From the NCBI GenBank assembly GCA_964058845.1, contig CAXKVR010000173.1, positions 1 to 64,000 on the forward strand: 64,000 bases of DNA. The letters run 5' to 3'. Below, piece by piece: positions 23,801-33,479 of this stretch (position 1 is its first letter; every line of letters starts with the position of its first letter). The position numbers and the translations under genes are program-made. The notes under the pieces were generated by a model. The model had not been told where the DNA came from and searched no databases. It saw only the letters and a program-made list of their open reading frames with translations. The stretch comes from Carex sylvatica (lineage: Eukaryota > Streptophyta > Magnoliopsida > Poales > Cyperaceae).

Positions 23801-26455
23801 TAAAGAAAAAATTATCAATGTTAGAAGAACAACATAATTTTTATAGCCACAATTGTTAGAACTGAAAATCAGTTCAAGAATCACTATCGTTCATGATCAA
23901 TTTTCTCAAATTCATTAAGAATTATAATAAAAACCCAGACAATCAAATGTCATGTCTTCATTTCCTTTTATTTTCTTATATCATATAATTAGGAATTTCA
24001 TTTTTTATTTAATGGTTTCATTTAAGTAAAAATAATTTTATTCTTTATTTAGGTACACAAATGCATATAATTTCTAGAGAGAGGAGATAAAACTCTTGTA
24101 ATATGACAACAACAACAAATAATACAACTTATTTTAGTTTTTTTCTCTTGTTTACTCGTTAAACAACATAACAAAAAAAAGGTTATGTACCAGTAAAAGA
24201 AAAACCCTAGGTATGTCATTAAATAATGAGTTTTAAATTTGTATGAGAATATATTGGATCTATCATTTTTATTATTGAATAATTATTCCTTTTATTGTTC
24301 TATTTTTTTATGAAAATAATGTTATCTTGTATGACAATATTTTTTTTCATACAATATTTTTTTGTCTCTTATAATATATTTCCGTTGTAACGTACGAACA
24401 ATATTAATATTATATATATATTGAATTTATTCAAATTCTGCATGTAACATTAACGCTTCTGAAATTCCTTAAATCATGAGCAAAATCTCGTTTAAAACAA
24501 AAAATAAAAGTCATATTGACAGTTTTCATTAAAAGAAAGTTCTACAAAAAGTTTAAAGCATCGGAAAATGTAATAATCATAGATACGGGAGCTCGAAATT
24601 CAGATGAGAGAAATTATTTATTATAATAACAATGATATTATTAAATAGCTAGATGACTTGACCTTCAATTTTTATTAAAAAAAAATCATATACGGTAAAA
24701 AAAAAAAGTCAACAATTAATAATATACAGACTTTCAAGATATAAGTATAGGCACAAGTATTAGCATCGTGCAAGTCATTTCTTATTTATCATTCAGCCGT
24801 TTTTATTATTAAAGCAACATGCTTGAATTTATTGGAAACTAAAAAAGGGATACATATATATAGAATGTGAAAAAGACAAAAGTAGTGTGGTTAGTCAAAA
24901 TTAAACTTTATGACTTTACACATACCAATTAAAACTAACCACTAGATATTAAGTACCAACACATTTTTTTTTTTATAATGGAGCTAGACTATATAAAAAT
25001 TAAAAAATTAAAATTTAATATACATAATTAAGAATTTTAAAATTATAGGATAACTTAGCACTCTGATATATATGTAGATCCGTCTCTGAAAATATATAAT
25101 ATATATTTTTTCTTTTCTTTCCATTACGTAATTACGGTCAATATATCAATGCACTTGCCAAATAAATATCTAGATTTTTTTTAAGCATCTATTACATCCA
25201 TGAAAGACGTAAATTTAATTTAATGCTAGTCATTTAAAAATGTAAAGGAGTACTAATTTTAGCTAAGTTATTATAATATTGAATGGTGAGAATTTTTTTT
25301 TTCTTTAAATATCTATTTAATTCATCTACTCTCTCTATCTTTATTAGTTTATTATCTATCTCACTGACCTTAATTTTTCGCTATAATTAATAAAATTGTT
25401 AGTGAGCCTTCTCACTGACCTTAAAAAAAAAATCGAAGTGTCAATTTAACCAATTGCAACAAGAGGTCTCAAACGCTATGAAACAACATATATACAAGCT
25501 AATCATTTTAATTTATGAATTTTAGAAATTAAAAGATAAAAAAATCACTTATGTGGTGAATTAAAAAAAAATAAGATGGATAGCTTACCTTCTTCTAAGC
25601 TTTTGGTCTATCGAGAATTTGTAGGTAGCGACAAAGTCAATCTCTTTATCTTGCTCTCTCTCGTTTGAAGTATGAGTTTTTAAACTTGCTTGTGTCGAGA
25701 ATTTTAGCATAGATAAAAACCACATAATTTGATTTCACAGCGAGTTTCTCTCTGATTGATTATGTGATTTGATTTATTTCTATTTTTTTATGTACATACA
25801 TCATACATGCATGGTTAAGTGGTTGAGGAGAAAGGAGATTTGGGAAGGAGAAAAGAAACATGAAGATACGAGGAGGAGAGAGAGATATGGGTACCGCGGA
25901 AAGTTCGATCTTTTCTTGATCAATCTCCGTATTTATTGGCCGGCAAATCAGAGATTATATCCAAAGAAGGAACTTTTTATTTATTTTATTAATTGAGATT
26001 TGAGACATAAGAGGAGAGAGAGTGTACAATAGTAAAGCAAATATTTAAATATAAAATTTTCTCTCAGTCCTCAATTTTATAATTATTGATATGACAATAG
26101 TACTTCCAAAAAAAGTTAATGAGTCTCTTGTCAGAAATTAAGGTTTTATATACATGGAATTTTTTATTTTCATATATAAATATTTAAATTAAACCTTTAG
26201 AAAAAAATTCAACAAAATATTCTAACTACGTTTTTCTAAATCTAGAAACTCAATAATAATTTAAAATTTCATTTTACTGAATAAAATAAATTCGGCTGAC
26301 CTATATATATGCCCCTGATAAGGAAAAAAAAAGGAAGTTAAATGAGAAGAAAATTGTGGAAATTTTTTTTTTTTTTAGAAGAAAAATTGCGGAAAGTTAA
26401 ATCTGACACTGGCTAAATTTTTTTTTTTTTTAGAGGAAACACTGGCTACATTTGA
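23801..26455. other. AT-rich intergenic DNA
   Basis: 2.65 kb with no supported gene. It has A/T homopolymers and short microsatellites. The small open frame at 25769-25996 has no recognisable motif and low-complexity Lys/Arg/Glu content. Confidence 0.5.
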
Positions 26456-26471
26456 GATCCAATTGCATACT

Positions 26472-26771
26472 CTAGTTTTGATTGAGAATCCACCCTTAAA
26501 CTAGAAGCTTCCTGCTGCAGTATCTAGAAGCATCCTGCAGTATCTAGTTGTTTCTTTATTATTTGTTGGGGCGCCGGATTTCTCGAAGCATCGATCGATC
26601 AAGCTGCGTTGGCGCCGAATTTTAGAAGAATCCATCTAGTTTTGATTGAGAACCCACCCCTAAACTAGAAGCTTCCTGCTGCAGTATCTAGTCGTTTCTG
26701 TTGGAGCGCCGGATTTCTCGAAGCATCGATCGATCAAGCTGCGTTGGCGCCGAATTTTAGAAGAATCCAAC
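26472..26771 (+). repeat. Tandem direct duplication in the heat-shock factor promoter (upstream)
   Basis: Two copies (about 26472-26635 and 26636-26771) begin TAGTTTTGATTGAGAA and end GAATTTTAGAAGAATCCA. Each carries one AGAAGCTTCC and one TTCTCGAA heat-shock unit. The first copy has about 28 extra bases including a second CTAGAAGCATCCTGCAG phrase. The shared segments are nearly identical. Confidence 0.85.
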
Positions 26772-27102
26772 TGAAGCCGTCAAGTGAAGCCTTGAAACTT
26801 AACCTCCAAAATCATTCTTTAAGCAAGTAAAAAAGAAACGTTGAACCCGACCTTCAAAGAAGTTCATCACTTGTAAACCCAAAAAAGCCGAACGTTGAAC
26901 CTGATCACTAAAATCATCATTTATTAAAGAAAACGCGGAACGCTGAATCTGACCCGCATTAAATGCACCATCGGATAAACTTCTAGAAACATCCCACTAG
27001 CCGACTCTTAATTTCCGGTCGTTTCGTTACTTTTATTCCACCTGGATTTCTCGAAGCATCCTCCTCCTTCGTAACCGCGTTACCGCCGAATTCTAGAGCG
27101 AT

Positions 27103-27362
27103 GCTTCTGGTCGTTTCCAAATTTTGGCAGCTTCTTCGTGAAGTTTTCCGCCTGCCCTCACTGCCCCACATTCCTGATTTATAATTTTCTGCACCAACCA
27201 ACCACATTCGCATCCATCGATCCGTACTTGCTTCTGGTCGTTTCCAAATTTTGGCAGCTTCTTCGTCTAGAAGTTTTCCGCCTGCCCTCACTGCCCCACA
27301 TTCCTGCTTTATAATTTTCTGCACCAACCACCCAGATTCGCATCCATCGATCCGTACTTGCT
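27103..27362 (+). repeat. Tandem direct duplication in the heat-shock factor promoter (proximal)
   Basis: Two near-identical units (27103-27229 and 27230-27362), each beginning GCTTCTGGTCGTTTCCAAAT and ending CGATCCGTACTT. The second copy has a 6-bp insertion that creates TCTAGAAG. They lie 230-490 bp upstream of the start codon. Reverse-strand open frames here (27418-26983) are shadows of the duplication. Confidence 0.9.
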
Positions 27363-27594
27363 TGTCTCGATCGTATTTCTACTAGACTCTTTACTCTCCT
27401 CATCTCAGTCGCTCCCATTAGTCGTCCCTCTCACTTATACTTATAGATTCAGTACTTCTAGAAGCTGCAAAGTATCTAATTAAGAAACTTCCAGTACCTT
27501 CGTAGAAGTTTCTTCAACCAATAAACCCTTTCGAAGTAGGTAGATAGAGTTGCCTAATTGGGAAGGCAAAACTATAAGAACACAACACATATAT

Positions 27595-30500
27595 ATGGCA
27601 CCTTCCCGAGAGGATGAGCTGGGGCAGAGGATTACGCCATTTTTGACGAAAACATATCAGCTCGTTGATGATCATAGCACCAATGATGTGGTCTCATGGA
27701 ATTCAGATGGCACAGGTTTTGTCATTTGGCGACCTGCCGAGTTCGCGCGTGATATCCTGCCTCTCTTCTTCAAGCATAACAACTTGTCCAGCTTTGTGCG
27801 ACAGCTCAACACTTATGTAAGTTCAATTATATATATATGTTGCGCAATGTATGTCATGATAGCCTATGTTAGTTAACATATACATATATAGTATAAAAAA
27901 TTGTGAGTCTTCACTAGAGCAAATTAAAATGCTTAACAACATTGGTGGTATTTTCGTGAAAATTTCTGTTGGTATAGAAACATCTTCGAAAATAACAATT
28001 TATGTTGTTTTACCTTTTTTAATAGTTTTTTTTTTTTATCTTGTGAATACTTACATATATATTCTTATATAATTAATTATATATGCATATATGTATTACA
28101 ATTATCATCCTCTGTTTCTCAATTTATTAAATAAATATTATTTAGTCCCCCGTTCTCTCACACACTTCCCCTTCCCAAATGAAACGATGGAGGATCTTAG
28201 CAGCATTTTCAAACAACGGCATGCTTCACTTCATTCTCTTTGTTAATGCTTTGCGCCTTCTCTATCTTACATTAGATAGCTAGTACGTAAAAAAGGAATA
28301 AAAAACAATGAAATTGTTCCGACCTTATAAATATAAGAGATTAAAATGAAAATGTGATGAAAATAATAGAGAATGCCACATCAACGATAACATAGCTGAA
28401 ATTGTGAGAAAATTACCGAGAAAGGCTGTATAAAAGTGCAGATTAACCCTTCTCCGTTTACTATCCTATTTTGAAATTGTCCGTGCATCTTATTTTTCTT
28501 TACATTCTCTATCCTCTTTATTAATCTCTACTCTGAATAATGTCTGAATTTCTTATGATTTTTCATCATTTAATGAATTTATCGTTGGCTCTCCATTCTT
28601 AATCAGTAGTGTTGCGGATCAAATATTCAAATATTCAAAATGTACACATTAACCATTGTTTTCCAGCTTCCTGAATCTAATTAATTTATGCATATTTTAT
28701 GCTAATTGAGAAGTAGCAATATCTTTATGCATTCATTTAGCTCTTGGTTATTCTATACACTGTATTAGTACTATAGTTGTAGCCCGTCTCCAATGTCATC
28801 AACATACCTGTAATAACAGAACCATCAAGTCTATATTGAAGTTGAGTAACTCGTGGGTGGGGTGGTGTGCGCACTTGAAGTATTTTACCGACCTCTAGTC
28901 ATGGTGCCTTTCCCTTCCGTCTAATTTCATAAAATAAGATCTTATTTTCAATACAAGACCTCTCCTCTCTCTCGGTACTACCTCCTCAAGCGAAGAGGAG
29001 AATGAGAGAGGAGAGGAACCGGAGCCGAGCGGAGATGACTGGAGCCGAAAATGTGGTTAGGGCGGAGTTCAGAGCGTAGAGTTCCATCTTGGTCGGAGCG
29101 CGATGTGGGTAGATTCGGTTGTTGTCGGAGTGCGATGGCGGTTGAAGAAGCGGATCTGATCGTGGAGCGAGAGGGTAGAGATTAGTGCCGAGCGAAGCTG
29201 AATGGAGCCGAAAGTACGGTAACGTCGGAGCTCGGAGTGTAGAGTTTTTCATCTCGATCGAAGTGCGATGGTGAGTAAATTAGCGCGATGGCGATCGAAG
29301 AAATTGAGTATAAATGTAAATATTTATTTTTATATTACATGAGGAGATAGAATTTAGAATTTTGTAAACAATTTTCTTATTAATATATTTGTTAGGGAAT
29401 ATATTTGTTAGTGGTAGTTTTAATCACTGATCATAAGAAAAAATCTATATTGAAGTTCTTTTATTATTTTTATTATTTTTATTTCATTTATGTGTTTGAT
29501 TGTGGGGCAGTATTCAAAGATCCACCCGTATTTAATATTTTTTTCAAATAAATTACGAGAGGTCAGTCATCTTTCGTTGTCATTTTAGTTCTCCTAAAAT
29601 TCAAGCGACATTATTTACATAAAATATCTACTTATTTTTCATATTAATAGTGTTTCAAAAAAAAAAATTACAAAAGGCGGAGAAGATGAGATGAAACATA
29701 AAGCGACGCATAATTTCACTCCAAATTAACTAATTAATTAAAAGAGTTTTTTTTACAAAAAATGATCTTTGATCTAGTGATAAAAGACATCTCTGAGGTT
29801 ATAGATTTGAATCTCTAGATAGAGATCTTTTATAGGTATATTAAATTATGACAAATTCTGGTATGGACTCCAAATTAAGAAAATCAACGGCTGTAATTAA
29901 TCTTGAGTTCACCTAGATACACTTTTCTACTATAAATATATGTCCATTGAAGAGTTGCTCTTAAATTAAAATTGGTAGGTTAGATCTCTATTTTTTTATT
30001 AAAATAAAATATAGGGTGGAAATAGGGCTTTCCACAATTGAAGATTTGATTCCGGCATCAACATTAGATGGCAATCCGTCAGCTTAAATGGAGATCGATC
30101 TAACATAAAATTACAATTAGTACTCCATGCACTGAACGTTACTAGTTTCCCTTTCAAGTTTCAACTAAAAATAGCCGCAAGGATGGAAGATTCGTGTAAG
30201 GCCTACTAAAATAGCTTACCTGCTCAAAATTGTAAGTTGTTGATCATATATATAGGACCTTTTAAGTCATGTTTGATGGAGCTTAAATGTCGGAAAAGTT
30301 TAAGTTAATTATTTTAAGTTAGACTGATCGAATTATTTTTGTTTGGTGGAGATTTAAAATTAAAGAAATATAATTTTTATGATCAAAAAATATTATAGGA
30401 GCACTATAGGACGCTATTGAGAACTTTTGATAAGAAACTTATCTTCTCATTATTAAGATGAAAAAAAAAGTAGAATGGCAAAAAAAGTAAAAATTAAGCT

Positions 30501-32570
30501 ACTAAGGAAAAATAAAGTAATGAGTGCGAGAAATAGCTGGAACAATTAATATAGTAACAGTAGGCCTCATGTAACAACTAGCCTCTGGTCATTTGGCGGA
30601 GGAGGAAAGGAGTCTTAACTTGTCCTTTAGGTCGATCGAGAACCGCTTGAGCGACTGTATGAGGAAATTGCTCATGGGGTCCCCGAGAGCCAGTACCATC
30701 TGGACGCGACAGCATGCCAAGCATGTGTTACAGATGCTTAGGTTTTTTCTATAAATCGCTATGTATATTTTGCATTGAAGCACTCGGGAAGTTACTTCTC
30801 GAATGCCACACAAATTTCTACACTAAATTATCATCAGATACTTGAAGAATTACTGGGACCCAGTCACGTGGGGTGAAGGATCCTTTCCATTCAAGGTCGG
30901 TTTCGTCCGTATCAATGAAACCAATCGGCAAATCACCATCCGACAATTGCCAACTGTTGAAGCATGAATGCAATCTTTCTTGCTCACGTAAATGAAGAAG
31001 GACGCCACACATTCTCAAAGTTTGCACGGAAGTCCTTATAAGTTTTCATTAAATATAAAAATTTGAGGCAACTTCTTATTTTCCAACGGCGATCCAACGA
31101 CCAAAATTAATTCGTTATTGGTGAATACATATATGACACATGCTCAATTGTTTAAACTTTGTGATGTCTTCTTATAGAATTTTTTTCCCGTTACATATTT
31201 TTGACGAATATTATCTTCACATAATATTTTTTTTTAATATAGCTTTTATTTTTAGACATCCAATTAATAACAATTACTTATTACTGGAAGTAAATTAAAT
31301 TAATTAGCTAACCGTATATATATGCATGTTTTCCAAGCATATATAAAGACGGAAATTGGGATGTTATATTTTGTATACTTTTTTTACTTAATATAAATAG
31401 TTAATGCTAAAAGTTATCCATGTTCTTAACGTAGCAAAGAAGTCCGGCTCTTTACTGTTGAAGAAAATAAGGACCTTTACAGTAGAGCGCCGGGCAGCAT
31501 TATTTGTCATATTCAACTTACATTATTGACTAGGAGTTCTAAACTTTTTTTGTAATCGTAATCAAATCATTTTATAACGATCCCATAATAAGTTGAAATA
31601 ACAATTAATCAGTAGATTAATCTACTCCTTGTGCGACCATTAGAAATGGTCGTCAATCAAGTCATAATACGGATATGCACTAGTTGAATGTACATATATC
31701 ATTCGGTTATTAGCAATTTGTCTGTTCTTATTTATTTTGCTTGATATAATGGGTGCCTGAATCTAATTCCTGTATACTCTTTTTTCTTATTCTGTTTTTT
31801 TCTAACTATGCAGATAGTCTTATATTATAATTATTAGTAGTGAATATATAGGATTTTGCTGCTGTTTTGTAGGCATTTCGAAAAATTTCTGACAGATGGG
31901 AATTCACACATGCAAGCTTTCGACGTGGTGAAAAGAGACTCCTCAGTGAGATCCGTCGCCGGCATAGATTCTCACCAACACTGACTGGACTACTGATTGA
32001 TGTTGATGCATCACCAACAAACTCCAGTGAGGAGCAAGCAACATCCTCAGATAATGGTGCCAACAGTAATGTCTCAACACAACTGGAGGAAGAGAATAGC
32101 AAACTTCGTCAAGAGAACAGGAGGCTTTCAGATGAGCTTGGTCGCATGAAAAAAGTATGCAATAACATCTTCAACCTTGTGTCTGACCTGAACAGTAATA
32201 ATGAAGCACATAAAGGTGAAGCTGGCTCTTCATCAAGGCCAACTGGCCCTTTGCAACTGTTAAACTTGATGCCAGCTGAAGTTGTAGTAGATGGTGATAA
32301 CGGAGAAGGAAGCAGAACCAAGCTGTTTGGTGTTTCCATTCCGGCTACTAAAGCATCTAGGAACGTTCTACTTGGTGATTATATGGATTTGGACATGAAT
32401 CCCAGGTGAGATAGAAAAGAAGCAACAAGTAAAAATGATTTGCAACTGACGCATTTAGTTGAACTTACTTTTTATCATTTCCCAGCTATTATTCGCGAGA
32501 CCCAGGTACAGGCATAGCAGGGGCAGCAGAGCGGGTGCAGCTAGATGGGCATGCAAATGGTGGTATTTGA
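27595..32570 (+). CDS. Class B heat-shock transcription factor
   Basis: Exons 27595-27816, 31873-32405 and 32486-32570 give about 279 residues. The DNA-binding domain spans residues 13 to about 104 ([34 protein letters not shown], then [10 protein letters not shown] after the intron). That intron interrupts the domain after QLNTY, the conserved Hsf position. A class B-type coiled coil follows ([20 protein letters not shown]). The C-terminal KLFGVSI is the LFGV repressor motif of class B factors, so this is probably a nuclear repressor or co-regulator of heat-response genes. Odd points are one residue missing in FRKI-SDRW (relatives have FRKVVPDRW), Ala instead of Gly after QLNTY, and Leu in NNLSSF. 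If the last 80-nt intron is not spliced, translation stops at 32409 (252 residues). HsfB2-like is possible but not certain. Confidence 0.88.
28976..29290 (-). repeat. GC-richer dispersed repeat, copy 2 (inverted relative to copy 1)
   Basis: The minus strand reads CTCGCTCCACGATCAGATCC, then CGCTCCGACCAAGATGGAAC and CATCTCCGCTCGGCTCCGG, in the same order as the phrases at 20958-21290. This copy contains more units. The 88-residue open frame on the minus strand (28986-29252) is likely a by-product of the repeat. Confidence 0.6.
30589..31027 (-). pseudogene. Unidentified protein-coding-like fragment
   Basis: Two adjacent minus-strand frames, 31027-30818 (69 residues, including [20 protein letters not shown] and PVILQVSDD) and 30813-30589 (74 residues, including [18 protein letters not shown]). 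They are offset by one base. The amino-acid composition is balanced and looks like real protein rather than AT-rich noise. I do not recognise the family. Lying antisense in an intron, split by a stop and shift, it may be a captured or degenerated gene fragment. Confidence 0.3.
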
Positions 32571-33161
32571 CGACTACGAGTTAAAGCGGAGTACAACCAT
32601 GCAACTTTTTGTTCATGTTGTACTACAAAGTCAAAGCTGTATCTTTGTTTGAGCTGTAAGAGAACCCAAAGCGTAGCAGAGGTTGAACTACCTTTTAGAT
32701 GATGTTTAAGACAAATGTACAAATAAGTTTTAGGTGATGTTTAAGACAAATGTACAAATAAGAAGAGTGTCTGATAACTTGTTTCTTTTATTTCTTTATT
32801 TAAACTCACTTCAAAGACGACTGTATCATCTATGTATGGTGGTGGTGAAATAAGATGTAATGAGGTGTATGTAGTGCTCAATAATAAATTGGAAATGTTT
32901 TTCATGAAATATACTTATGTTAAAGTTTATAAAGAGTATGATTCTTTAGTTTAACGGATTTACCAGCTTTACTCTTTTGGCAATTGGTATGATCTACGCA
33001 TGAACAGTACAACATCGTTATAATTAATGCAAATCTAAAAACACGCTCAAAGGGTGCCTAACAGGAAACTCAGGCTCACACATTTGTTTATATACATGGT
33101 TCGAGACATGCTGGAAGATATTTTACTTTGGATGCACGGAAGTTTAATGCTTAGCCCTATG
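32571..33161 (+). other. 3' untranslated and intergenic region of the heat-shock factor gene
   Basis: Contains a 35-bp tandem duplication (32693-32727 and 32728-32762, GATGTTTAAGACAAATGTAC in each). The transcript probably ends somewhere before 33100, with AATAAA-like signals near 32880, but no poly(A) site can be fixed. Nothing else is seen. Confidence 0.5.
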
Positions 33162-33169
33162 CTTATATT

Positions 33170-33372
33170 CAGAGGCGGAGGCAGTAAGAGCTAATGAATT
33201 GACCCCCATTAATTTTCAAAAAATTTGTATTTATGCACAGTTTTCTATATAATTTAGAGTAAAATACTACATATACCGTAAATTGACCCCCATTTGTAGC
33301 ATAAAAATTTTATATAATTGACCCCCATTCACGATTGACCCCCCATAGTCAGAAAGTTTGGCTCCGCTCCTG
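33170..33372. mobile_element. Small hAT-type MITE, 203 bp
   Basis: A perfect 8-bp target-site duplication, CTTATATT (33162-33169 and 33373-33380), brackets termini CAGAGGCGGAGGCA and, reversed, CAGGAGCGGAGCCA. The interior repeats TTGACCCCCATT three times. No coding capacity. It sits between the convergent heat-shock factor and UNC-13-like genes. Confidence 0.9.
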
Positions 33373-33479
33373 CTTATATTACAACACTAATTAAGTAATT
33401 ATTGAAAAATAAAATGGACCTATTATATATTCTTCTATCATGGAAGGATAGGCATGGTACCGTTACTGCAGCTAGTCTC

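Larger units (their letters stand above)
26456..27594 (+). promoter_or_regulatory. Promoter of the heat-shock factor gene with an array of heat-shock elements
   Basis: At least nine inverted GAAnnTTC or TTCnnGAA units, the core of the heat-shock element, lie upstream of the start codon: 26504-26511, 26580-26587, 26668-26675, 26715-26722, 26981-26988, 27048-27055, 27456-27463, 27484-27491 and 27505-27512. Several lie inside two local tandem duplications. Heat-shock factors bind such units, so this points to heat induction and auto- or cross-regulation by the Hsf network (inference). A TATATATATG run overlaps the start codon; the true transcription start is not visible. Confidence 0.7.
27817..31872 (+). 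other. Large first intron of the heat-shock factor gene
   Basis: A 4056-bp GT-AG intron in a position where plant Hsf introns are often short. It contains AT-rich filler, an inverted copy of a dispersed repeat (28976-29290), a degenerate tRNA-like phrase near 29770-29830 and an unidentified coding-like fragment on the minus strand (30589-31027). Confidence 0.7.

Noticed and set aside
26983..27418. Two overlapping minus-strand frames (114 and 79 codons) with internal repeats
   Set aside because: Their repeats mirror the tandem promoter duplication, and they lie in the heat-shock factor upstream region with no recognisable domain.
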